The notes below the pieces were generated by a model that was given only the letters and a program-made list of their open reading frames with translations, ran no database searches and was not told the origin of the DNA. From the NCBI GenBank assembly GCA_010672925.1, contig JAAHFP010000001.1:381037-445036 (forward strand): DNA of 64,000 bases. The letters are read 5' to 3'. The position numbers were made by a program, and so were the translations under genes. The stretch comes from Symploca sp. SIO1C2 (GTDB lineage Bacteria > Cyanobacteriota > Cyanobacteriia > Cyanobacteriales > Coleofasciculaceae). Positions 46,311 to 53,585 of the stretch are shown here, one piece after another; the first letter of the stretch is position 1, and each line of letters starts with the position of its first letter.

Positions 46311-46767
46311 CATTGGTGTCAACTTAAGGTGAAAAGCAGCTGAAGAGCTGAGGAAGCTGAGGGAGCTGAGGAAGCTGAGGGAGCTGAGAGAGCTGAGAGA
46401 GCTGAGGGAGCTGAGGGAGCTGAGGGAGCTGAGAGAGCTGAGAGAGCTGAGAGAGCTGAGGGAGCTGAGGGAGCTGAGGGAGCTGAGGGAGCAAAAGAAT
46501 GCTCCTGCCGGTGGCTCTTTTTACTGTTAATCAGGTAGGGTGGGTGAACGAAATTTTGGGTGGGATTTCTTGAGCTTTGTCTCCAAAAATTATCAGTTCT
46601 CCCTTCTTCCTCTGCTCCTCTGCTCCTCTGCTCCTCTGCTCCTCCGCCCCTCCGCTCCCCACCCTTTTTTTCGCTCACCCAGGTAGGGTAACGCTACCCG
46701 CTCTGTTGAAGTAGAACGTCTCGAAAGCATTAATTGGCAATAGTTGTGGCTTAAGTTGACACCAATG
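46311..46767. mobile_element. MITE, second copy, with expanded 9-bp array and nested insertion
   Basis: The ends CATTGGTGTCAACTTAAG and CTTAAGTTGACACCAATG are perfect inverted repeats, the same as those of 9533-9730. Flanking 9-mers ACTGATGTG (46302-46310) and ACCGATGTG (46768-46776) differ by one base, again a 9-bp target duplication. The interior array of AGCTGAGGG/AGCTGAGAG units (about 46341-46494) has about 17 copies against about four in the other element. It is interrupted by a second element at 46542-46680. Confidence 0.85.
46542..46680. mobile_element. 139-bp element nested inside the MITE
   Basis: The ends GGGTGAACGAAATTTTGGG and the complement of CCCTTTTTTTCGCTCACCC form about 23-bp imperfect inverted repeats. 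The 9-mer AGGTAGGGT flanks it on both sides (46533-46541 and 46681-46689). The related MITE at 9533 has only one AGGTAGGGT at the same place, so this is a clean insertion. It is non-coding, with a CTCCTCTGCTC run inside. Confidence 0.85.
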
Positions 46768-46791
46768 ACCGATGTGCGCCCTAAACTTCCG

Positions 46792-47568
46792 TTACAAAAA
46801 CTCTTCTGGTGACAGCGGCTCATCCGTGCGACGCTCTTTGGGTTTTTCGAGTTTGTAAATAATTGGTGGTTCCGGTATCAGCAAATATCGAGGGCCCCAG
46901 CCACCATTATAGTCTTCTGGTTTTTGTGGAGGTGGTGTAGTTTTACCCGTCGGTAAGTCAATAGTCATCATTTGACTTGTTTGAACAAACCTTTCGCCGT
47001 TGGACGTATTGCGGATAAAATTATTCGCAATCTTGATACCCTGCCTGTGCAGCTGCCGTTCTATTTCTGAGAATTGAGTAGTAGGAGCCAGGGTAGCAAG
47101 GAAGGTGACTTCAGGTTCAGGTTCTAGCTTCAGGCCAAGTTCAGACTGACCCAGTTGCCAGTCTTCTTGAAACTGACCATCTGGTGCAATTTTCCAGAGG
47201 TTCAGGTTAATTTGCCATTTTCCTTCATTTACCTTGACATCTTGATAATCCAAAATAGAATAGGTCGCCTCCGAGTTAATATCCTCAGAGGGTTGTTCCT
47301 CATAACGCAGATATCTAATAGCCGCTACTGCAATACGACTATCATCTGGAAGATTGGTATTCCCTTCTATTTCATATTTCCCCTTGTTCCCTAAAGGTTT
47401 GACCCGCATCTCAAAACCAGTTTGCATTTTTATACCTGGTAAGAAGCTTGGTAATTGCTCTACTGGTAATGGTGCTTCGGCACATGCAGTACATAAAATG
47501 AGGAGTAGGGTAATGCTAACTAATCTTTGGAGGGGATAAAATTTCTTCTGTGTTAGTACTTTGAGCAT
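46792..47568 (-). CDS. Putative lipoprotein, unknown
   Basis: 258 residues. The N-terminal segment (LQRLVSITLLLILCTAC) ends in a lipobox-like LCTAC, so an exported lipid-anchored protein is predicted. The body has beta-rich stretches (FEMRVKPLGNKGKYEIEG, KWQINLNLWKIAPDG, LEPEPEVTFLATLAP) and a Pro-rich C-terminus (PPPQKPEDYNGGWGPRYL). I recognise no named family. It lies between the MITE and a 9-bp repeat array and appears to be transcribed alone. Confidence 0.75.
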   Translation of the reverse strand: MLKVLTQKKFYPLQRLVSITLLLILCTACAEAPLPVEQLPSFLPGIKMQTGFEMRVKPLGNKGKYEIEGNTNLPDDSRIAVAAIRYLRYEEQPSEDINSEATYSILDYQDVKVNEGKWQINLNLWKIAPDGQFQEDWQLGQSELGLKLEPEPEVTFLATLAPTTQFSEIERQLHRQGIKIANNFIRNTSNGERFVQTSQMMTIDLPTGKTTPPPQKPEDYNGGWGPRYLLIPEPPIIYKLEKPKERRTDEPLSPEEFL

Positions 47569-47880
47569 TTAAGAATTTAGCTAGAGAAATTTGACCGAAA
47601 ATCAGAAGATGCAAACCCGAAATTTCTATTTATTGGGTATCAGCCCATGGGCATAAATTTCCCAGGCTCTAAGCTATACCATTTAAATGCTAGCATCATT
47701 TAATATCTAAGTAGGGCGTAATGAATGAACCTATAAGCTATATCAGGCAGTGCTTTCGAGCTGTTTGAATAAGCAATAAATCCGCCATCTATCGGAAGAA
47801 TCGCTCCAATTATAGATAACTTACTACACAAGCTTTAGGGAACTTCAAGAAATAAATCATCCCACTTTTTGGACAAAACT
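47569..47880. other. Upstream region of the lipoprotein gene
   Basis: 312 bp of mostly unique AT-rich sequence between the lipoprotein start and the 9-bp array. I see no recognisable element. Confidence 0.4.
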
Positions 47881-48087
47881 AGCTCCCCCAGCTCCCTCAG
47901 CTCCCTCAGCTCCCCCAGCTCCCTCAGCTTCCCCAGCTCCCTCAGCTTCCTCAGCTTCCTCAGCTCCCTCAGCTCCCTCAGCTCCCTCAGCTTCCTCAGC
48001 TCCCTCAGCTCCCTCAGCTCCCTCAGCTCCCTCAGCTCCCCCAGCTCCCTCAGCTTCCTCAGCTTCCCCAGCTTCCCCAGCTCCCCT
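47881..48087. repeat. 9-bp tandem array (AGCTCCCTC), about 23 units
   Basis: Units AGCTCCCTC, AGCTTCCTC and AGCTCCCCC repeat without interruption and end about 10 bp from the stop codon of the M20 gene. It is the complement of the unit in both MITE copies. Because 9 is a multiple of 3, all frames stay open and give artefactual ORFs on both strands. Confidence 0.95.
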
Positions 48088-48097
48088 AAGAAGTCCC

Positions 48098-49276
48098 TTA
48101 ACCGGGCTGTTGCCAATACTGATAGATAGCATAAGCAAGAGTCACCACACCAGTAACGATCGCAGATTCATCGACTTCAAATTGGGGATGGTGTAGAGGG
48201 TAGTTAGGTTTATCTTGAAAACCAACACCAAGACGGATCATGCTGCCAGGACTGTGCTCAAGATATACGGAAAAGTCTTCAGCCCCCAAAGATGGTTCGA
48301 GGAGGATTTGGACGCGATCGCTTCCCCAGGCTTCTTTCGCTGACTCTTCCAGCAGCTGAGTTAGAGCTAAGTCATTTTGTACTGAGGGTACTCCTCGTCG
48401 ATAGTTCATCTCATAGCGAGCACCGTAAGCTTGACAAACACTGGCGACAATCCCCTCAATCCAAGCCGGTATATTAGCGTGGGTTTCCGGATGAGTCGTT
48501 CGTACTGTTCCTGTCAGCCGCACTTGATCAGCAATCACATTGGGGGCTCGCCCCCCACTAATCTGTCCAATTGTCAAGACCATGGGACGCAGAGGATTTT
48601 GGGTACGACTAATGGCTTGCTGGAGGTTAGTAATTACTTGGGAAGCAATCCAAATAGCATCAATTGCTTCATGGGGACGAGCACCATGACCAGACTCTCC
48701 CATAATAGTAAGTTCCAAATCGTCCGCTGCTGCTGTCAGAGCACCATAACGGATACCGATGGAACCAGCAGGAATCGAAGGGAAAACATGCACCCCGAAA
48801 ATGGCACTGACATCATTCATTGCCCCATCTTGCACCATCCAACGAGCACCTTGAGCAATTTCCTCCGCTGCTTGAAATAAGAAGCGGACATTACCAGGAA
48901 AGACTTCTCCGAGTTTAGAGAGCACCATGGCTGTACCTAAACCCAAGGTCGTATGGACATCGTGACCACAAGCGTGCATCACTCCTGGCTGACGAGACCT
49001 GAATTCCAGATGGGTGCATTCGTTAATCGGTAAAGCATCCATATCTGTTCGCAGTGCCACTAATCGGTCATCAGTACGACCAACTAGCTCTCCAATAACA
49101 CCAGTTTGACCTACTGCCTCTTGCACAACGATGCCACAGGAAGATAGAACCCCAGCAATATAGGCAGCTGTCTGGTATTCCTGACCACTTAGTTCTGGGT
49201 GAGAGTGAATATGACGTCTGATTTCGATTAAGCGAGGTGCTAATTCTTGGGCTAAGTCTTTAATACGAGTGAGCAT
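48098..49276 (-). CDS. M20-family amidohydrolase (hippurate/IAA-amino acid hydrolase-like)
   Basis: 392 residues. Metal-binding signatures are MHACGHDVHTTLGLGTA and LFQAAEEIAQGARWM, with RTDMDALPI upstream, and a dimerisation insert (about 180-290). The C-terminal GAEDFSVYLEHSPGSMIRLG completes the M20D pattern. Members hydrolyse N-acyl or indole-acetyl amino acids with two metal ions; the natural substrate here is unknown. The start is ATG 49276, only about 28 bp from the end of the IS605-type element, so its native promoter may have been displaced. Confidence 0.93.
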   Translation of the reverse strand: MLTRIKDLAQELAPRLIEIRRHIHSHPELSGQEYQTAAYIAGVLSSCGIVVQEAVGQTGVIGELVGRTDDRLVALRTDMDALPINECTHLEFRSRQPGVMHACGHDVHTTLGLGTAMVLSKLGEVFPGNVRFLFQAAEEIAQGARWMVQDGAMNDVSAIFGVHVFPSIPAGSIGIRYGALTAAADDLELTIMGESGHGARPHEAIDAIWIASQVITNLQQAISRTQNPLRPMVLTIGQISGGRAPNVIADQVRLTGTVRTTHPETHANIPAWIEGIVASVCQAYGARYEMNYRRGVPSVQNDLALTQLLEESAKEAWGSDRVQILLEPSLGAEDFSVYLEHSPGSMIRLGVGFQDKPNYPLHHPQFEVDESAIVTGVVTLAYAIYQYWQQPG

Positions 49277-49303
49277 GAGGAGTTTGTAAAGTAGGGTCGC
49301 CTA

Positions 49304-49500
49304 TTGACACTCCCACGGCTAGAAGCGCGTGGGATTCTTGCTTCATCCAGCCAACTTAAATTAGAGGAGTTTCCCCACCTAAACAGAGGTTGTTCTGTCC
49401 ACAAGCTTTAGATACCGAATGCCCTGCGGTACGCTGTGTATTCCTTTGAGCAAAATTTGTTTAGCAGCATTATGGTCACGGTGCATCACTGTTCCACAGG
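49304..49500 (-). ncRNA. Probable omega/reRNA at the tnpB 3' end
   Basis: TnpB nucleases use a guide RNA made from the 3' end of tnpB plus the element's right end, terminating at the element boundary. The matching region here overlaps the last 120 bases of tnpB and includes the TCCCACG...CGTGGGA hairpin followed by TTGACA (complement) near the boundary. Limits are inferred from this known arrangement. Sequence beyond 49304 would supply the guide. Confidence 0.45.
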
Positions 49501-50524
49501 TATGACATCTGTGGGTACGAGTAGACAAAGATTTTTTAACTCGTGTACCACACACAGAACAGTCAGTAGATGTGTAGTGTGGTGCAACTGCTATTGCCCA
49601 AGTATCAAAAACTTTGGCGTAGTAGTCAACCCAATCAGTGAATAATGACCATGATGCATCGCTAATAGATTTAGCTAAACGACGGTTTTTAACCATGTTT
49701 TTTACCTGCAAGTCCTCATAGACTACCAAGTCGCTAGACTGGACAAGCGCTCTTGCTGTCTTCACAACAAAATCTTTACGCTGTCTACTTACCTTGAGGT
49801 GTTTCTTAGCTAAAGTATTAACTTCTTTGCGACGATTAGAAGAACCTTTTTTACGTTGAGAAACCTGACGTTGTTGACGTCTTAAAGCCTTTTCAGCTTT
49901 ACGCAAGAGTCTAGGATTTTCAACAGTATCACCATTAGAATCAGTATAGAAAAATTCAAGTCCTACATCAATTCCGACTTGGTGACCACTATGCTGATGT
50001 TCTTCTTGACGCTTGACGTCAACACAGAATTGACAATAATAGCCGTCTGCTCGTTTAATTATTCGGACACGCTTAATCTGCTGTAGAGAGTAGAAACTGA
50101 GGTCACGAGTACCAACAAGTTTAAACTTACCAGAATTAAAACCATCGCTAAATGTGATGTATTTTCCCTCAGTTCCAAGTTGCCATCCTGAGGTTTTATA
50201 CTCTACAGAATGTCCACGTTTTTTAAATCGTGGAAATCCTTTTTTACCTGGTTTATTAGTTTTGCAATTGTGGTAAAAGCGCTTAATTGCCAACCATGCT
50301 CTGTCAGCAGAAGCTTGACGTGCCATAGAGTTAAGCTTCTTGGCAAACTCAAATTCTTTGGCTAAAACAGCACAAAGTTTTTGTAGGTCATTTTTGCCAA
50401 CATCTTTGTTATCCATCCAATGTCTGAGAGCCTTGTTACGAATAAACAAAGCAGTTCTAATAGCTTCATCTAAGGAATCGTACTGATATTGCTTACCTTT
50501 TAACTTGGCTTCTAAAACTAACAT
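49379..50524 (-). CDS. tnpB: RNA-guided nuclease TnpB (IS200/IS605 family)
   Basis: 381 residues. The RuvC-like catalytic triad is intact: Asp186 in VGIDVGLE, Glu270 in VVYEDLQVKN and Asp350 in HRDHNAA. The zinc-finger Cys residues are C322, C325, C340 and C343 (CSVCG...CHTCG). The N-terminal REC/WED part carries GFPRFKKRG. TnpB, ancestor of Cas12, cuts DNA guided by the element-encoded RNA and helps retain the element. All key residues are present, so it should be active. Start ATG 50524. Confidence 0.93.
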   Translation of the reverse strand: MLVLEAKLKGKQYQYDSLDEAIRTALFIRNKALRHWMDNKDVGKNDLQKLCAVLAKEFEFAKKLNSMARQASADRAWLAIKRFYHNCKTNKPGKKGFPRFKKRGHSVEYKTSGWQLGTEGKYITFSDGFNSGKFKLVGTRDLSFYSLQQIKRVRIIKRADGYYCQFCVDVKRQEEHQHSGHQVGIDVGLEFFYTDSNGDTVENPRLLRKAEKALRRQQRQVSQRKKGSSNRRKEVNTLAKKHLKVSRQRKDFVVKTARALVQSSDLVVYEDLQVKNMVKNRRLAKSISDASWSLFTDWVDYYAKVFDTWAIAVAPHYTSTDCSVCGTRVKKSLSTRTHRCHTCGTVMHRDHNAAKQILLKGIHSVPQGIRYLKLVDRTTSV

Positions 50525-50635
50525 CGGCTCGACCTGTTGACGATAAATTTAAGATAGTAGAATATGGTTGATAAGTGCAAGCTATTGACACAAATGTAGC
50601 AAAACTTTACAAATAACAAGTAGATACCGACATAA

Positions 50636-50791
50636 AACAACATCAGGGACTTTTCAAGAATACTAAGACAAGAATTTCCACATTTATTAAAGCTTCCTTC
50701 AATGTGGACTAGAAGTTATTTTTGTGGAACTGCTGGTGATGCATCTACCGAAACAATCAAAAAATACATTGCTAATCAAAAAACAAGATAG
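50636..50791 (+). pseudogene. tnpA: C-terminal remnant of IS200-like transposase TnpA
   Basis: Translating from 50636 gives residues NNIRDFSRILRQEFPHLLKL, then PSMWTRSYFCGTAG and DASTETIKKYI, then a stop at 50789-50791. This matches the C-terminal third of Y1 transposases (FPHLLKLPSMW-type, SYF..TAG, IKKYI). The preceding codon is a stop, and the HUH and Tyr catalytic motifs are absent, so the gene is dead. It reads opposite to tnpB, as in IS605. Confidence 0.8.
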
Positions 50792-50874
50792 ACTGCACCT
50801 GAAGGTGCTACGCATTCATCCCACTCCTTCTAGGTGTGGGCTTTCTGCTTTAATTACTGTAAGTCCTCTAAATA

Positions 50875-51132
50875 TTAGCTGATAGCATTGCTCTGAAGAA
50901 AGGCCAAAATAACAGCTTTTCTTCTAATCAAATCTAAGGATTTGACGAAATTAGCAGCGGCAGCAGAATTGTCAGTATACATTTGCAATGTTTGTAAATC
51001 TATTTTGACCTGATACCAATTTTGCTTACTCCAGCTTTCCAGATAGCCTTTCTCTTGCTGAGCTTGAGTGATTTCCTGCTGTTGAAAAATTGATTTAAGT
51101 ATGGTCAGTTTTTGACTGTAGCTTATAGTCAT
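50875..51132 (-). CDS. Small protein, unknown
   Basis: 85 residues with a hydrophilic, helix-rich composition (ILKSIFQQQEITQAQQEKGYLESW, then a C-terminal KAVILAFLQSN). I do not recognise a family. It lies just outside the IS605-type element on the same strand as tnpB. The frame is clean with an ATG start, but there is no strong Shine-Dalgarno sequence, so it could be a chance frame. Confidence 0.45.
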   Translation of the reverse strand: MTISYSQKLTILKSIFQQQEITQAQQEKGYLESWSKQNWYQVKIDLQTLQMYTDNSAAAANFVKSLDLIRRKAVILAFLQSNAIS

Positions 51133-51416
51133 GAGTTTTTATACTCAAAATTTTATTTATCCGGAAGATGATAGGTCTAAGCATTATTACTCAGCTGTGA
51201 CTTAAGACCTGTTTTTTTGTAAAGAAGATCACAGTATTAATTGCTTAGCTAGAGGATAATCTACTGCCTTACCTGTAAGTAGCTAATTTCAGCCTTGGAA
51301 ATTAATTATACGTTCAAAATGTTAACTTTTGTAACTATCCTGCATAACTTCCGGAAGTGGAACAGAGGAGTTAATAGAGGCTGATTTACAGAGTTTCATT
51401 TGCGGAGAATCTACAG
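51133..51416. other. Gap between two small genes
   Basis: 284 bp, AT-rich, no recognised repeat. TTGCGGAGAATCTACAG just before 51417 supplies a GGAG ribosome-binding site for the next gene. Confidence 0.4.
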
Positions 51417-51680
51417 ATGCAGCGTAGTTATCAGAGTGCTAATTACCAAATGACTTCACCGACAAAGGCAACCCCTTCTATAAAGACTTGCGATAAGTAT
51501 CGCGGGGTTGATATCCAACAATGGAGAACATTATTCGCAGAAGTTAACAGCTGCTCATCTAAGACTCAGAGAACTAATCCTCAGCAGCAAGCACCTCAAC
51601 CATTAAAGTATCGTAGTGCTGATATCCAACAATGGAGGACATTATTTGGAGCAGTTAACGGCTGTGCGTTAAGTAACTGA
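51417..51680 (+). CDS. Small protein with two internal repeats, unknown
   Basis: 87 residues. The motif KYRGVDIQQWRTLFAEVNSC recurs later as KYRSADIQQWRTLFGAVNGC, about 43 residues apart, with Ser/Thr/Gln-rich linkers. Both copies end in Cys. It has a GGAG ribosome-binding site and an ATG start. No named family is recognised. It sits between the IS605-type element and dndB, convergent with dndB, separated from it by a perfect palindrome that could terminate both. Confidence 0.55.
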   Translation: MQRSYQSANYQMTSPTKATPSIKTCDKYRGVDIQQWRTLFAEVNSCSSKTQRTNPQQQAPQPLKYRSADIQQWRTLFGAVNGCALSN

Positions 51681-51720
51681 TATCAAATCTTGTATAAACA
51701 AACCCCTTATGTCCTACTTT

Positions 51721-51748
51721 GTAGAGACGTTGCCTGCAACGTCTCTAC
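51721..51748. repeat. 13-bp perfect inverted repeat GTAGAGACGTTGC
   Basis: GTAGAGACGTTGC, a two-base spacer, and GCAACGTCTCTAC. Such a stem is a widespread cyanobacterial dispersed repeat. Located between convergent genes, it could act as a bidirectional hairpin, although only a short T-run follows. Confidence 0.85.
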
Positions 51749-51789
51749 AAGGTTTTCGCGGTTTCCTTAGCCTGTTGTCTGTTGCCTTG

Positions 51790-53391
51790 CTAAATCAAAG
51801 AAGGCAATCCTACTTCCTTTGGCTTTACCAATTTACCCTCAAAACTCATTGCTTGATTTCTCCCCATAGCTCTTGCATCTGCCACAGCTATGCGCAATTC
51901 TGCACGTTCTAAATTATCTTGAGTACACCCTAGCAAATACACAATCAGCTTAGTCGCTAAATCTCGCCCAGAAACTAGCACTCGCTTGCGATTGGGGTCA
52001 AACAAAACTCCATACCAGGGAGAGTGGGGATAATCCATTCGACTAAAGCCACCTTCGGCGTCATACTGCCGCAGTTTCTCAAAAATTTCCTTCAAGGATA
52101 ACCCTTTCTGAAATACCGCAATTCCCAAAGCTTGAGCAAGAGCAACTTGTCCAACAGGACGGAACAGTAAGTTACCTTCCCCCGCTCCTCTCTCATGGCT
52201 AAACCGCCTCAGCTGCGGAGTTTCGGTTTCAGCTTCCAGTTTTTGATAGCTAGGTAAGCTTGCTAAATAATCGAAAAGTGCTTTAAACTCCTCTAAACCT
52301 TGTTTTAATTCCTCATCCTCAGGACGCATGGGAATTAGACCTTTTTCTGAAGGTTTCCAATGAAAGAATTTATACCCCAAGTACAACTCAGACATTTCCT
52401 TAAGAGCTTGTAAGGTTGTTAAAACTGTTGACTTAGCGGCAACTGTGGCACTATCCCAGTTGACCCGAGGATTACGCTTTTCTGAATCTTTGAGCAAGGG
52501 ATGAGTTACCGCAGTTTTTCTGGCAACAATCGAAAAACCATCATCTTCATTAAGCAAAGCCAGCTGTCCTTTGCTTAGCCGAATAGCCATCAAGTTAACA
52601 TGGGCAAAGATTGAGCGAACTCGCCGTCGCGCTTCTTCACGAGTTTCTCCCTGGACAACCGCAGGCACAAACTCAATGCCAATCTTTTCTTGGGCTAAAC
52701 TTTGGAGATAAGCAGGCTCTACTTGATATTCCTTAATCAAGTCATCCATAGTAATCACGGAGCCCGCAGGTTTCTTTGCCTTGTTATACTTCTGAAGTCT
52801 ACCGGTTTTAATTAACTCCATCAAACCTTGGATACCCATAAGTCGATGTTGACCATCTAAGGCAAAAATCGAAACATTCTCCGAAACATCTAGTAATCCG
52901 ACTATCCCATCTTTGTCTAAAGCTGTGAATTCAGCAGCGGAAGTGAGAGCACGTCTGTGTTGATTCCATTCAGCTGCCTGAGGTTCATCCACCCATCGGG
53001 AGCTAAGCACTACTAGCACTGCGGGAAACTTGTGAGTCTTTCGCGCTGCGAGGTACTGTGCCAAAGGTGCCTGACGAGACCAATCGAGAGGACGTTGCTG
53101 AAGTTCTTCGATAGTTTCTGCATCCCTCACCACATTATTGGTTTGAGGATCGAACTTTTGTTGAAACAGGGGTAGTTGAGAAGCAAAGCGTACCCGAATG
53201 GCTAACCATTCCAGAGTCACTGCGCCAATAAACGCTTCCGTACTACCCATCTTGGTTTTCTGCACTAGCAGTTGATCATTTCTCGCCAAATGCCTATCTA
53301 GGAGTAGTGCTAGCGCCTGTCTTTCTTGGTTTTCCTGTTCCAGGATTTGGCTAGCAAGGTCTTTGCTTGCGGGAGTTACACTGTCTTTCAC
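51790..53391 (-). CDS. dndB: DndB-like DGQHR-domain protein
   Basis: 533 residues, start GTG 53391. The IFALDGQHRLMGIQGL motif defines the DGQHR/DndB family, supported by FVPAVVQGETREEARRRVRSIFAHVN and LSKGQLALLNEDDGFSIVAR. In known dnd clusters DndB is a transcriptional regulator that binds the dnd promoter and affects modification frequency, not an essential enzyme. Here it is divergent from dndC with 194 bp between, and that gap contains palindromes (53395-53472) that are candidate binding sites. Usual clusters have dndB in line with dndCDE. Confidence 0.88.
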   Translation of the reverse strand: MKDSVTPASKDLASQILEQENQERQALALLLDRHLARNDQLLVQKTKMGSTEAFIGAVTLEWLAIRVRFASQLPLFQQKFDPQTNNVVRDAETIEELQQRPLDWSRQAPLAQYLAARKTHKFPAVLVVLSSRWVDEPQAAEWNQHRRALTSAAEFTALDKDGIVGLLDVSENVSIFALDGQHRLMGIQGLMELIKTGRLQKYNKAKKPAGSVITMDDLIKEYQVEPAYLQSLAQEKIGIEFVPAVVQGETREEARRRVRSIFAHVNLMAIRLSKGQLALLNEDDGFSIVARKTAVTHPLLKDSEKRNPRVNWDSATVAAKSTVLTTLQALKEMSELYLGYKFFHWKPSEKGLIPMRPEDEELKQGLEEFKALFDYLASLPSYQKLEAETETPQLRRFSHERGAGEGNLLFRPVGQVALAQALGIAVFQKGLSLKEIFEKLRQYDAEGGFSRMDYPHSPWYGVLFDPNRKRVLVSGRDLATKLIVYLLGCTQDNLERAELRIAVADARAMGRNQAMSFEGKLVKPKEVGLPSLI

Positions 53392-53394
53392 GCT

Positions 53395-53472
53395 TAGTTT
53401 TAGAAAAATAATACTAGTTTATAAAAACTATAAATAAAAATGAGATGTTTGTAAGCTAGTTTTTAAAAACTA
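53395..53472. promoter_or_regulatory. Phased TAGTTTTTAAAAACTA palindromes between dndB and dndC
   Basis: TAGTTTTTAAAAACTA at 53457-53472 is a perfect palindrome. TAGTTTATAAAAACTA at 53415-53430 is near perfect. TAGTTTTAGAAAAATA at 53395-53410 is a degenerate third copy. Offsets are 20 and 42 bp, about two and four helical turns. The position in a divergent promoter suggests an operator, possibly for DndB. Confidence 0.65.
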
Positions 53473-53585
53473 AAAATATGTGCAATAATTAAACTACTAT
53501 GGGAGTACTGTTGTATTAATTTAATAGTTCTCTTCCCCTTTATCAGTCAATTGCTAATTGACCGAATATTAATAATACGTGAGCA

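Larger units (their letters stand above)
49304..50855 (-). mobile_element. IS605-type element with tnpB and degenerate tnpA
   Basis: It has divergent genes as in IS605: intact tnpB on the reverse strand and a tnpA C-terminal remnant on the forward strand. Hairpins mark both ends: TCCCACG...CGTGGGA (49311-49334) at the tnpB side and CCCAC...GTGGG (50820-50840) at the tnpA side. These elements have no inverted termini or target duplication, so the exact ends (about 49304 and 50855) are estimates. Loss of the tnpA N-terminus means it can only move with help from another copy. Confidence 0.75.

Noticed and set aside
46319-46678. Reverse frame encoding Ala/Pro/Ser repeats
   Set aside because: It runs through the MITE array and the nested element and has no natural boundaries.
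47835-48138. Overlapping frames on both strands across the 9-bp array
   Set aside because: They are products of a 9-bp repeat that keeps every frame open and encode only Glu/Leu/Arg, Glu/Ala/Gly or Ser/Leu/Pro repeats without starts or ribosome sites.
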